Shown here: in pieces, positions 21,292 to 29,728 of the stretch | Layout: every line of letters starts with the position of its first letter | Numbering within the stretch: position 1 is the stretch's first letter | NCBI GenBank assembly: GCA_951812325.1 | Contig: OX638294.1 | Span: 4,502,859 to 4,566,858 of the forward strand | DNA: 64,000 nt | DNA from: an uncultured Thermoanaerobaculia bacterium | GTDB taxonomy: Bacteria > Acidobacteriota > Thermoanaerobaculia > Multivoradales > Multivoraceae | Reading direction: 5' to 3' | Notes under the pieces: model-generated | Database searches by the model: none | Told to the model about the DNA's origin: nothing | The model's input: the letters and a program-made list of their open reading frames with translations, nothing else | Position numbers and translations under genes: made by a program

Positions 21292-22587
21292 TCAGCGGGA
21301 CTTCCCGCGGCTCGCGTTCAGGCGTAGTCCCGCGTGGAGGCTGATGTCGACGGCGGAGCCGTACTTCGCGGTGTTGTTCGTGATGCTGAAGAAGGCGCTG
21401 CGGTCGAGGCCGTTGCGCGTCGGTTCCAGAGCGCGGGTCCAGCCGACGTCGATCAGCGTCGCCGTCACGCCGAGAATCGAGAGGTTGAGCTGGCGGAACG
21501 GGCTCTGCTGGTGGCGGAGCTGGAGGATCATCGACGACCTCGGGCCGGTGGGGCGCTCACCGGCGAGGGAGATGGTGACCACGTTCTGCGGCTCGAGGGT
21601 CAGCAGGTCGTGGCTGCCGAGGCGGGAGAGGCCCGCGTTGGCGTAGAGCGTCCAGCGCCGCCAGGGCCGGGACACGAGGTACTGAAGCGCGACGTCGACC
21701 GAGCCGGTGCCGAGGAAGTCCTCGTCGCTGGCGGTCGGCAGCTTGAGCTGGACCTGAATGGCCTGCCGCCATGTCGGGGCAGCCGGGGCGAGACCCGACT
21801 TCAGCGAGATGACCGTCTCTCCCACGCCGGTCCCGGCCTGCTCGAAGCGAACGAAACGAAGCCGGTCTCCGTAGCCGCCGGGGCCGTCGCGCCGGAAGTA
21901 GAGGCGGTATTGGTTCTCGAGCGTCTGCGGCCGGCCGGACTGGCGGAAGCCGAAGAAGTCGTGGAACCCCTCGATCAGGGGGTCGAGCACGCCGCCGTCG
22001 GCGTTGACGACCGAGGTTCTGAGTCCAAGTTCGAACCTCCGTCCGAGGCTTCGTCGTACGTCGAGGGTCAGCCGGTGAACCTCGGCGTCGGCGAAGTAGA
22101 TCCCTTCGAATCCGGGCCAGGGCGCGATGCCGTCGAGTTCCTCGGCCGTGACCGGGCCGCGGTACCTGCGGGCCTCGATGACCTCCGACACCGCCGGCGA
22201 CCGCAGCCAGAAGCTGGAGAGCCCGAGACTCGCCGTGATCTGCCACCGCCGGCTCGAGGCCTCCCCGCCTGCCGGTTTCGGCTGGCGGGGAAGGTGGCCG
22301 TCGGTCTCCGGGCGGCTCAGGGCCGCCGGCAGGATCGCGGGCGCCTCGACGGGCAGACTCAGGAATCCGGAGCCGCCCCCCAGCCAGGCCTCGGCCACGG
22401 GTAGTGGCCCGAACGTGTGTTCCTGGGCCGCGGTGGAACCAGCGGCCGCCAGAGCGACCGCAGCTGCCGTGAGGACGGTCAGGCGAGACAGGAGGTTTCG
22501 ACGATTCCGCGGGCGAAGATCAGGGCCGCGTTGACTGCGTCGCCGCCGACTGGATCGTCGCCAGGACCTTCGCTGAGCGGTGCACAA
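21292..22587 (-). CDS. DUF3187-family predicted outer-membrane beta-barrel protein
   Basis: Secreted protein with hydrophobic signal (LTVLTAAAVALAAAGSTAAQ) and a region with the DUF3187 pattern: VVNADGGVLDPLIEGFHDFFGF, then alternating aromatic strands (YRLYFRRDGPGGYG, VALQYLVSRPWRRWTLYANAG) typical of outer-membrane barrels. Function of the family is unknown. There is no ATG near the signal peptide. I give a TTG at 22587; a CTG at 22491 is as plausible and removes an odd Arg-rich leader. That leader is encoded by a duplicated piece of the upstream gene end, so the original start may have been lost. Convergent with the TonB receptor. Confidence 0.75.
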   Translation of the reverse strand: MCTAQRRSWRRSSRRRRSQRGPDLRPRNRRNLLSRLTVLTAAAVALAAAGSTAAQEHTFGPLPVAEAWLGGGSGFLSLPVEAPAILPAALSRPETDGHLPRQPKPAGGEASSRRWQITASLGLSSFWLRSPAVSEVIEARRYRGPVTAEELDGIAPWPGFEGIYFADAEVHRLTLDVRRSLGRRFELGLRTSVVNADGGVLDPLIEGFHDFFGFRQSGRPQTLENQYRLYFRRDGPGGYGDRLRFVRFEQAGTGVGETVISLKSGLAPAAPTWRQAIQVQLKLPTASDEDFLGTGSVDVALQYLVSRPWRRWTLYANAGLSRLGSHDLLTLEPQNVVTISLAGERPTGPRSSMILQLRHQQSPFRQLNLSILGVTATLIDVGWTRALEPTRNGLDRSAFFSITNNTAKYGSAVDISLHAGLRLNASRGKSR

Positions 22588-22601
22588 GACGGCCGCGGAG
22601 G

Positions 22602-24950
22602 TTACTGCGTCGCCGCCGCCGACTGGATCGCCTGCCAGATGCGCTCGGGCTTCGCCGGCATGTCGATGCTGTCGATCCCCAGCGGCCGCAGCGCATCGAC
22701 GATCGCATTGACGATGCAGGGCGTTGCGCCGATCGTCCCGAGCTCGCCGATTCCCTTGGCGCCCAGCGGGTTGACCGGCGTGGGAGTCACCGTGTTGTCC
22801 AGCACCATGCGCGGGAACTGCCTGGCGCGCGGCACGGCGTAGTCCATCAGCGTTCCGGAGAGGAGCTGGCCGCCGTCGTCGTACTGGACCTCCTCCCACA
22901 TCGCCTGGCCGATGCCCTGAACGATGCCGCCGATGCGCTGGCCGTCGGCCAGCATCGGGTTGATCACCTCACCGAAGTCGTCCACGGCCACGTAGCGCTG
23001 GATCTCGATCTCGCCGCTCTCGGGGTCGATCTCGACCTGGCACAGGTGGGCGCCGAACGGGAAGGTGGTCGCCGAGGGTTCGAAGCGGGCGACCGCCTCG
23101 AGTCCCGGCTCTTCGCCCGGCACCGCGACGTTCCACAGATGAGCCATCTCGGCGACTTCGCGGAAGGACAGCTTGCGGTCGGCGCCGCTGACGGTGAATG
23201 TCCCGTCGTCGTAGTCGATCTGGTCGACCGGCGCATCGAGGTGGTGTGCCGCGATGCGGGTCGCCTTGGCGTGGACCTTCGTCAGGGCCATGTGCAGCGC
23301 CGCGCCGCCGACGGCGATGCCGCGGCTGCCGAAGGTGCCGACTCCGTGCTGGACCTGGTCCGTGTCGCCGTGGACCACGACCACGTCGTCAAGGCCGACG
23401 CCGAAGGCGTCGGACGCCATCTGGGCGAACGCGGTCTCCTGGCCCTGGCCGTGAGGGGAAATGCCCGTGTACACGGTCACGTTGCCGCTGGGTTCCACCC
23501 GCACGGTGGCGCTTTCCCAGGTGCCCATCCGCTGCTGCGGCGCGGAACCTGCCGAGGGGCCGAGGCCGCAGACCTCGGTGAAGGTCGCCAGGCCGATCCC
23601 GACCAGGCGGCCCTCCGCCCGGGCACTCTCCTGTGCCGCCCGCGCCTCCTCGTAACCGGCGAGATCGATCAGCCGGTCGAGCGACTTCTCGTAGTCGCCG
23701 CTGTCGTAGACGGCGCCGGAGGCGGTGGTGTGGGGGAAGGCGTCCCTGTCCACGAAGTTGCGGCGCCGCACCGCGGCGGGATCAAGGCCGGCGGCGGCCG
23801 CGACCTCGTCCATCACCCGCTCGATGATGTAGGCGGCTTCCGGGCGTCCGGCGCCGCGGTAGGCCTCGGTCGCCATCGTGTTCGTGAACACGGTGGCCGT
23901 TTCCCAGGCGACCGCCTTGATGTCGTAGCAGCCGCAGGACATCGTGTGCGTCGAGAGCGCGATGAACGGGCCGTAGAACGAACGGAAGGCGCCGACCTCG
24001 GAGATCGTCCGACCCTTGAGGGCGAGTACGCGGCCGTCGCTCTGGAAGGCGACCTCGATGTTCTCGACGTGTCCCCGGCCGTGGGTCATGCCGAGAAGGT
24101 TCTCGGTCCGCGATTCGAACCACTTGACCGGCCTCCGCAGGGCGCGGGACACCCAGCAGAGGAGCGGATCCTCGGGGTAGGTCGGGATCTTCGCGCCGAA
24201 TCCTCCGCCGACTTCCGGCGCGATCGCGCGGACGCGGATCTCGGGGATCCGCAGGCACATGGCGACCTGCTGCTTGACGAAGTGCGGGGCCTGGTTGGAG
24301 GTCCAGATCGTCAGCTTGCCGGGGCCCTCCTCCCAGTGGGCGCAGATGGCGCGCCCTTCCATGGGCAGGGGTGCAACCCGCTGGTTCAGGAGGCGCAACG
24401 AGAGTGTGTGGTCGGCCTGCTCGAAGAGCTTGTCGGCCTCCGGGTTCGGGATCGGCACGTGAATGCAGACGTTGCTTTCGAGTTCCTCGTAGACCCTGGG
24501 GGCGTCGGGCGACATCGCGGCTTCGACATCGACGACCGCGTCGCGGGGTTCGATGTCGACCTCGACCATCGCGGCGGCGTCGCGCGCGGCCTGGGGCGTC
24601 TCCGCCACGACCACCGCGACCGGCTGGCCGACGTAGAGCACGCGGCCGTCGGCGAGCAGCGGGTGATCGGCCCGGCCCATTCCGGGCATCTCGGCGCCGA
24701 CCGGGCTCGGGCCGACCTGCCCGTCCATGTCGGCGTAGGTGTACACGCCGACAACGCCCGCGTGGGCGGCCGCCGCCTCGGTGTCGATCGAGCGGATGAC
24801 GCCGGCCGGGAAGTCGCTGCGCACGAAGGCGGCGTAGGTCATGCGGGGGAGCTTGACGTCGTCGGTGTAGGTGGCGAGGCCGCGGATCAGCCGGGGGTCC
24901 TCGCGGCGCTTGATCGGTTGGCCGACCGAGTTGGGGCGCCAGACAGCCAT
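22602..24950 (-). CDS. Mo-hydroxylase large subunit, aerobic CO dehydrogenase-like form II
   Basis: Molybdopterin-binding catalytic subunit of a xanthine oxidase-family enzyme, 782 residues. It has the fused a/b hammerhead (GLATYTDDVKLPRM) and the MoCo-binding region (GGGFGAKIPTYPED, then HGQGQETAFAQMA, ending with GAKGIGELGTIGATPC). The active-site loop reads AYRGAGRPEA, the form II motif, not AYRCSFR of true CO dehydrogenase, so CO oxidation is unlikely and an aldehyde or heterocycle substrate is more probable. It follows the [2Fe-2S] subunit with a 1-bp stop/start overlap. No FAD (medium) subunit is adjacent. Confidence 0.92.
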   Translation of the reverse strand: MAVWRPNSVGQPIKRREDPRLIRGLATYTDDVKLPRMTYAAFVRSDFPAGVIRSIDTEAAAAHAGVVGVYTYADMDGQVGPSPVGAEMPGMGRADHPLLADGRVLYVGQPVAVVVAETPQAARDAAAMVEVDIEPRDAVVDVEAAMSPDAPRVYEELESNVCIHVPIPNPEADKLFEQADHTLSLRLLNQRVAPLPMEGRAICAHWEEGPGKLTIWTSNQAPHFVKQQVAMCLRIPEIRVRAIAPEVGGGFGAKIPTYPEDPLLCWVSRALRRPVKWFESRTENLLGMTHGRGHVENIEVAFQSDGRVLALKGRTISEVGAFRSFYGPFIALSTHTMSCGCYDIKAVAWETATVFTNTMATEAYRGAGRPEAAYIIERVMDEVAAAAGLDPAAVRRRNFVDRDAFPHTTASGAVYDSGDYEKSLDRLIDLAGYEEARAAQESARAEGRLVGIGLATFTEVCGLGPSAGSAPQQRMGTWESATVRVEPSGNVTVYTGISPHGQGQETAFAQMASDAFGVGLDDVVVVHGDTDQVQHGVGTFGSRGIAVGGAALHMALTKVHAKATRIAAHHLDAPVDQIDYDDGTFTVSGADRKLSFREVAEMAHLWNVAVPGEEPGLEAVARFEPSATTFPFGAHLCQVEIDPESGEIEIQRYVAVDDFGEVINPMLADGQRIGGIVQGIGQAMWEEVQYDDGGQLLSGTLMDYAVPRARQFPRMVLDNTVTPTPVNPLGAKGIGELGTIGATPCIVNAIVDALRPLGIDSIDMPAKPERIWQAIQSAAATQ

Positions 24951-25432
24951 CAGGCGGCTCCCGCTGCTTCGGCGGCGTGCTGTACCGCGTCCACGATCTG
25001 CTGGTAGCCGGTGCAGCGGCAGATGTTGCCGTCGATCGCTTCGCGGATCTCCGCCTCGGACGGATTCGGGTTGTCGTCCAGCAGTTGCTTCGCCGCCATG
25101 ATCATCCCGGGGGTGCAGTAGCCGCACTGCAGACCGTGTTTCTCCCAGAATCCGACCTGCAGCGGGTGGAGATGGTCGGCATCCTGAGCCAGACCTTCGA
25201 TCGTGGTCACGTCCTGACCGTCCGCCTGGACGGCGAGCACGGTGCAGCTCTTCACCGCGCGCCCATTCAGGTGCACGGTGCAGGCGCCGCAGAGGGTGCT
25301 CTCGCAGCCGATGTGGACGCCCGTGAGGTCGAGTTCCTCGCGCAGGAAATGGACCAGCAGCGTGCGCGGCTCGACTTCCCCTTCGAATCTGCTTCCGTTG
25401 ACGGTGATGGCGACTGGGACGGATCGTGGCAT
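24950..25432 (-). CDS. [2Fe-2S] subunit of Mo-hydroxylase (CoxS-like)
   Basis: Electron-transfer subunit of 160 residues. The plant-type ferredoxin cluster is at CESTLCGACTVHL with the fourth cysteine at SCTVLA. The second, alpha-helical cluster is at QCGYCTPGMIM and NICRCTGYQQI. There is no signal peptide, so this complex is cytoplasmic, in contrast to the Tat-exported paralogue at 51.9 kb. It is translationally coupled to the large subunit (TGATG). The electron acceptor is unknown because no FAD or cytochrome subunit is encoded beside it. Confidence 0.93.
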   Translation of the reverse strand: MPRSVPVAITVNGSRFEGEVEPRTLLVHFLREELDLTGVHIGCESTLCGACTVHLNGRAVKSCTVLAVQADGQDVTTIEGLAQDADHLHPLQVGFWEKHGLQCGYCTPGMIMAAKQLLDDNPNPSEAEIREAIDGNICRCTGYQQIVDAVQHAAEAAGAA

Positions 25433-25543
25433 CGGACCTCCTACCAGGGATCGGTGTCGTGGCGCGGAAGCGTATCGCAGCGAAGGCTGCTAGGATCTCC
25501 GCCACCGCCAAAGGAAGAACACCCTTCAAGCAGGGAGACCGAC

Positions 25544-26578
25544 ATGGAGAAGTCGCTCATCGTCGCCGTCGTACTGGCTGGGCTCATCGTCATCTCGTCC
25601 GCGGCGGCCGCCGCCGCCGACGACGGCATCAGGAGAACCGCCGCCGGCAAGCCGGACTTCACCGGTGTCTACGACATCTCGAGCATCACGCCGTTCTCGA
25701 GGCCCAAGGACTTCGGAGACAAGCTGACCCTCACACCCGAAGAGGCGCAGGCGCTGGCGAAGCGCCGGGCCGACACGAACGCGGCCCAGGACGCTCCGAG
25801 CGACCCGGAGCGCGCGGCGCCGGAGGAGGGCGGCAACGTCGGCGCCTACAACAACTTCTGGTTCGAGTGGGGCAGCCAGAACTTCATGATCGACGGCAAG
25901 TACCGCACCTCCGTGCTGACCGATCCGCCGAACGGGCAGATGCCGGCGATGACGGAAGAGGGCAAGAAGCGGGCCGCCGCGGCGCCGAAGTTCGCCTGGC
26001 CCAACCGGGGCTATGCGTGGTGGCTCGAGTCCGGCGACATCCCGTACGACGGACCGGAGACGAACATCGTCGGCGTGCGTTGCATGTACCAGCCGACCGC
26101 CTCCGTCGCGATCCGTCCGTTGCCCTACAACAACGTGAAGACGATCGTGCAGACCGAAGACCACTTCATGATCAACATCGAGTGGATGCACTGGACGCGG
26201 GTCGTCCGCATCGGCGGCGAACACATGCCCGCGGACTACACCTCGCTGAGCGGCGACTCGATCGGCTGGTGGGAGGGCGACACCCTGGTCGTCGAGACGA
26301 CGAACTTCCGCGACATGCCCGACCTGCGCGGCGAGGGTGTGCGTGTGATCGAGAGGTTCAGCCCCAACGACGGGGACAGCCTGCTCTACAGCTTCACCGT
26401 CGAGAACCCGGAGTACGAGGCTCCGTACAGCGGCGAACTGCCGTGGCCGAAGACGACCGGCAAGAGCTACGAGTACGCCTGCCACGAAGGCAACTACGCG
26501 ATGGGCAACACGCTGCGCGGCGCCCGGCTGCTCGAATCGGAGTTCAAGAAGGGCCAGTCGAGCACCGGCCAGGAGTAG
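25544..26578 (+). CDS. Secreted hypothetical protein
   Basis: 344-residue protein with a clear signal peptide (LIVAVVLAGLIVISSAAAAAAD). The mature part begins with RTAAGKPDFTGVYD and is rich in Trp/Tyr and short conserved-looking blocks (NFWFEWGSQNFMIDG, WPNRGYAWWLESG, MHWTRVVRIGGEH, IGWWEGDTLVVETTNF). The GxPDFxGxW-like start and GWWEGDTLVVETTNF occur in a large family of unnamed exported proteins common in Acidobacteriota and marine proteobacteria; no function is assigned. The ATG at 25544 has a GGGAG site 8 bp upstream. It is divergent from the Mo-hydroxylase genes. Confidence 0.8.
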   Translation: MEKSLIVAVVLAGLIVISSAAAAAADDGIRRTAAGKPDFTGVYDISSITPFSRPKDFGDKLTLTPEEAQALAKRRADTNAAQDAPSDPERAAPEEGGNVGAYNNFWFEWGSQNFMIDGKYRTSVLTDPPNGQMPAMTEEGKKRAAAAPKFAWPNRGYAWWLESGDIPYDGPETNIVGVRCMYQPTASVAIRPLPYNNVKTIVQTEDHFMINIEWMHWTRVVRIGGEHMPADYTSLSGDSIGWWEGDTLVVETTNFRDMPDLRGEGVRVIERFSPNDGDSLLYSFTVENPEYEAPYSGELPWPKTTGKSYEYACHEGNYAMGNTLRGARLLESEFKKGQSSTGQE

Positions 26579-26597
26579 GCCGAACAGTCCGGATTCT

Positions 26598-26674
26598 GGA
26601 GCGGGCCTTGGGCACGGACGTTGTGGCGCTTGTGCCGGCTGCAAGGTTGCACAAGGAGGTACTGCGCCCGCTCC
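26598..26674. other. Nested inverted repeat between two exported-protein genes
   Basis: An outer 9-bp stem (GGAGCGGGC at 26598-26606 and its complement at 26666-26674) encloses a 7-bp stem (CTTGTGC at 26629-26635 and its complement at 26649-26655). It lies in the 123-bp gap between two plus-strand genes. It could be a terminator without a U-tract or a structured leader; nothing in the sequence decides between these. Confidence 0.4.
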
Positions 26675-26701
26675 GGTTCGAGTTGGAGGACGATTGCCCC
26701 G

Positions 26702-27556
26702 ATGAAGCCCGAATTGTTCGTGCTCGCCCCCTTGGCGCTGACGTTGACGCTCCCCGCGGATGGCCACGGCCAAGCCAAGATTCGTGCCTCCTGGCTGGAG
26801 TGTCTTGGGCCGAGCGAGTGCGACGTTCGCGTGGCCTATACTGGTTTTCGCGACAGAAAGAAGCTCGGGCTTCTGGCTGCCCGGGCTGCCAGCGCCTGCC
26901 AGGCGGCAGGCTACTCGCACTATGTCGCTCGAGCCGCACGACGGCAGGTCCCCTACCGCCTCGTCCAGCGCGTCTTCTTCACACATGACGCTTCGCCGCC
27001 TGCCCGCCCGTGCTCCTTCTCGGCGACCGCCGAACTGGTGGCCCAGGCCAGCGAGATGGCACGGGACAGCGGATATCCGTGGCCGGTAGGCCAGGAGCGA
27101 TTCGACACTCAACCGGCGTGGACCTTTGAGCCGGGCGAGGACGACTGGGGCGAGCCCGTGCCGCACCTCGACCTGATCGCCTCGCCTCCCGTCGCGGCAA
27201 GGCGAAGTGACCAGAAGCACCTCCTTGGGTTCCTGTACCTCACGCGAAGCTGCGCCGTCGGACTCGCTGTGCGCGAAGTCGATTCCGAATCAAGCGATCC
27301 GTGGGCCCACACGGATGGCCAGTCCGACGACGGCGACCGAATCCTGGAGATCCGGGTAGATGGCGCCAGGGTCAAGAAGCAGGGCCAGACAGCGACCATA
27401 CCGAATGCCGGCATGGTCGCTTCGAGCGAGCGGACCTTCGGGATAGCGGTCCGCTCTGCAGGGCATGAAGACAACGCAGCGTTCGAGTGGGCTGTTGCTC
27501 CTCCCGACCGGGCGACCATCAGGGAGCAGTTCCCACACTGCGTTGAGTCGCCGTGA
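26702..27556 (+). CDS. Secreted hypothetical protein with duplicated C-terminal end
   Basis: 284-residue protein with a signal peptide (LFVLAPLALTLTLPADGHG). No family is recognised. Cysteines occur at WLECLGPSECDV, ASACQAAG, ARPCSF, TRSCAV and HCVESP, an even number expected for disulfides outside the cytoplasm. The last 34 residues (from about GHEDNAAFEWAV to HCVESP) are nearly repeated by an orphan fragment at 31020-31146. Stop is followed after 3 bp by an in-frame remnant of a nuclease gene, so this gene sits at the edge of a rearranged stretch. Confidence 0.65.
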   Translation: MKPELFVLAPLALTLTLPADGHGQAKIRASWLECLGPSECDVRVAYTGFRDRKKLGLLAARAASACQAAGYSHYVARAARRQVPYRLVQRVFFTHDASPPARPCSFSATAELVAQASEMARDSGYPWPVGQERFDTQPAWTFEPGEDDWGEPVPHLDLIASPPVAARRSDQKHLLGFLYLTRSCAVGLAVREVDSESSDPWAHTDGQSDDGDRILEIRVDGARVKKQGQTATIPNAGMVASSERTFGIAVRSAGHEDNAAFEWAVAPPDRATIREQFPHCVESP

Positions 27557-27561
27557 AGTGA

Positions 27562-27828
27562 TCCGGACCCGAGACGGTCCAACGAACCGGGACCGCCTCA
27601 CTGGTCGTCGCGGACGGGCTCGGGCCCGAATTGCGGGAAGTGTTGGCGGCGTTGGGCATTCGGGGCGCCCACGGGCTGAGCAACGATGACCTCATTGAGC
27701 GGCTGGGCGACAACAAGGCAGCGTATGCGGCGGGAATCGCGGCTCGGCTGTATGCTGATGCCAGCTTGGCGCAACGCGCCCCGGAGGCGTTCCGCGACGC
27801 CATCGAGCAACTGCGGGGTCTGACCTGA
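27562..27828 (+). pseudogene. C-terminal remnant of an OLD-like ATPase/nuclease
   Basis: An open stretch of about 88 codons after a stop at 27559. It has no ATG; the first candidate start is TTG at 27631. The peptide (LVVADGLGPELREVLAAL, then LSNDDLIERLGDNKAAYA, YADASLAQRAPEAFRDAI) looks like the helical C-terminus of OLD-family ATP-dependent nucleases. Its stop overlaps the ATG of a UvrD helicase by one base (TGATG), the usual junction of nuclease-helicase pairs of the Gabija type. The ATPase and TOPRIM parts are absent, so it is a broken gene. The family call rests on position and pattern only. Confidence 0.5.
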
Positions 27829-29477
27829 TGACTGATCGGCTCGAGACGTCCCTGGACGAACTGACGGACATCCAGCGCAAGGCGGTCGAGTGGGATGATG
27901 GCGCCTTGCTCGTACTCGCCGGTCCGGGTTCCGGCAAGACCCGCGTACTGACCTGCAGGGTCGCGCGCCTGCTCGATCGATCGCCGGACGAGCGCTTCCG
28001 CGTGCTCGCCTTGACGTTCACGAACAAGGCCGCTCACGAGATGTCGAGCCGGCTGGCCGTCCTTGCGCCCGGGCTCGAGGAACGCGCAGACGTCCATACT
28101 TTTCATGGCTTCTGTGCTCAGGTCCTGCGCCAACATGGCGTGCATCTCGGCATCAAGCCCGACTTCGCGATCTATTCGCGGACATCCGACCGGGAAGCGG
28201 TGTTGGAAGATGCTCTCGGTCGCGAGTCGTGCCGCGCTGAAGCCGGGGACCGCCGTCTCCTGCCCGGGATAGATGTCCTGAAGGCCCACCTCATCCGGCC
28301 CGAACAAACCGAGGAGTTCCTTGGCGGGCGGCAGAGCGCGTCGCCCGTGGACGATCGCCGTCTGGCCCGCGCCTACCGGCTCTACGAAGAGGAACTGCGC
28401 CGTGCCAACGCGCTGGACTTCAACTCGCTCATCCTCGAGGCGCACCGACTGTTCGGATATGCGACGATGGCCCGCCACTATCAGACCGTCTACCGCTACT
28501 GGCTCGTCGACGAGTTCCAGGACACCAACGGCGCCCAGTACGAGCTGCTTCGACGCATGGCGGGTGAGGATTTCCGCCGGGTCTTCGCCGTGGCCGACGA
28601 CGACCAGACGATCTACGAATGGAACGGCGCCAACGTCGGCCGGATCTGCGCCCTGGTCGAGGACTTCGGCTGCGAGGTCCTTCAGCTTCCGACCAACTTC
28701 CGCTGCCCGCCGCGCATCGTCGAGGCGGCCAATCGTCTGGTCGTCTACAACGCCCGGCGCGCTCCCGCCAAGCGTTCCGCCGAGCCGGCGAAGAGCAGTT
28801 GTTCCGTCGATAGCGAGCCGATTCGGCGTTGCGTGTTCGGGACCGACCAGGAGGAGGCGGCCGGGATTGCGGCCGAGATCGCCGGGCTGGACGCCGTCGA
28901 GCGCGGTCGAACGCTTGTGCTGGCGAGGACCCGCGCGTTGCTGGAATCCATGCGCGCCGCGTTGCAGGCAGTCGAGGTGAACGCGACGATGCTGGGTCGC
29001 CGCGACGACTTCGCATCGCCCGAGATGCGTCCGGGCGAACGACGGGTTGCTGGCGCTAACGCTAACCGAGCGGCCGCAGCACCAGCATCAGCGCGCCGAC
29101 GGCGGCGCCGACCAGGGAGACGGTCCAGCGCATGGCGCGGACCTCGCCGCGCAACTCGCCCACGTCGGCGCGGGTGTCGCCGTGCATCCGCTCCACGTCG
29201 GCGCGGGTGTCGCCGTGCATCCGCTCCACGTCGGTGCGGGTATTGCCGTGCATCCGCTCCATGTCGGCGCGGAGCGTGGCAACCGCCGCGTCCAGATCGG
29301 CGCGGGCGACCGGCTCAAAGGGGTGCGAGTCAGCTACAACCATGCCGGCACGGTAGCACGGCGAACAGGCGGGGTGGTGGGCCGGGAATCAGGGTGGGCC
29401 TGACCTGGCGGATGTTGCTGATCGTCGCCTCGCTGCTCACGCTCTTCACCGCAGTCGACCGGCTCTTCGTGAATTGA
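27828..29477 (+). CDS. UvrD-like helicase, truncated (Gabija GajB-like)
   Basis: Superfamily 1 helicase with motif I AGPGSGKT (residues 31-38), LTFTNKAAHEM, the GFCAQVLRQHG region, motif II WLVDEFQDTNGAQYELL, motif III VADDDQTIYEWNGA and motif IV PTNFRCPPRIVEAANRL. Helicase homology stops near residue 402 (GRRDDFASPEM, about base 29033). The rest of the frame is an Arg/Ala-rich readthrough of a minus-strand gene at 29062-29343. Motifs V and VI are therefore missing and the product should be inactive. With the upstream OLD-like remnant, it looks like a defence pair damaged at both ends. Confidence 0.75.
   Translation: MTDRLETSLDELTDIQRKAVEWDDGALLVLAGPGSGKTRVLTCRVARLLDRSPDERFRVLALTFTNKAAHEMSSRLAVLAPGLEERADVHTFHGFCAQVLRQHGVHLGIKPDFAIYSRTSDREAVLEDALGRESCRAEAGDRRLLPGIDVLKAHLIRPEQTEEFLGGRQSASPVDDRRLARAYRLYEEELRRANALDFNSLILEAHRLFGYATMARHYQTVYRYWLVDEFQDTNGAQYELLRRMAGEDFRRVFAVADDDQTIYEWNGANVGRICALVEDFGCEVLQLPTNFRCPPRIVEAANRLVVYNARRAPAKRSAEPAKSSCSVDSEPIRRCVFGTDQEEAAGIAAEIAGLDAVERGRTLVLARTRALLESMRAALQAVEVNATMLGRRDDFASPEMRPGERRVAGANANRAAAAPASARRRRRRPGRRSSAWRGPRRATRPRRRGCRRASAPRRRGCRRASAPRRCGYCRASAPCRRGAWQPPRPDRRGRPAQRGASQLQPCRHGSTANRRGGGPGIRVGLTWRMLLIVASLLTLFTAVDRLFVN
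29062..29343 (-). CDS. Small coiled-coil protein with C-terminal membrane helix (full copy)
   Basis: 93-residue protein. The N-terminal part (ARADLDAAVATLRADM) leads into three copies of an 11-residue repeat, ERMHGDTRADV, then GELRGEVRAMR and one membrane helix (WTVSLVGAAVGALMLVL). The 11-residue period suggests a hendecad coiled coil anchored by its C-terminal helix. A shortened copy with one repeat unit lies at 43624-43758. It overlaps, antisense, the junk end of the truncated helicase, so it appears to have been inserted there. Function unknown; the layout is like small membrane-anchored coiled-coil proteins of the DUF1640/CCDC90 kind, without clear homology. Confidence 0.65.
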   Translation of the reverse strand: MVVADSHPFEPVARADLDAAVATLRADMERMHGNTRTDVERMHGDTRADVERMHGDTRADVGELRGEVRAMRWTVSLVGAAVGALMLVLRPLG

Positions 29478-29728
29478 CGGAGAGTGGCGGCACTGGCGCA
29501 CGCCTCGGAGGTCCCGCCTCGGCTGCCGGTTCCGCTGGCATCGCCGGACGTACGGCGGAGGGCTGCAAGTCAGTCCGGTTCCCCTGCTCGTCTGCACCGC
29601 CGCCGCCGTGGTCCTTGGCGGGGCGCTGTTCGCCCGGTTGAACCGGAAGAGCCCTTCGGTCCCGCCTCCCAGCAATGAGGTGTCCGCGAGACCGGGTCGA
29701 GCTCAGGGATCGCGTGCCTCGGTCCAGG
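29344..29728. other. Gap with degraded sequence
   Basis: About 385 bp without a convincing gene. A 27-codon plus-strand frame at 29394-29477 encodes a hydrophobic peptide (MLLIVASLLTLFTAV). A later frame (LLVCTAAAVVLGGALFARL) contains a 20-bp stretch, 29623-29642, identical to 30964-30983 on the far side of the next gene. This looks like recombined debris. Confidence 0.4.

Noticed and set aside
25433..25543. Divergent promoter with TAGGAT box
   Set aside because: No acceptable -35 element at a proper distance.
29047..29403. Plus-strand frame of 118 codons overlapping the coiled-coil gene
   Set aside because: The minus-strand frame has a regular 11-residue repeat and a membrane helix; the plus-strand peptide is its shadow.
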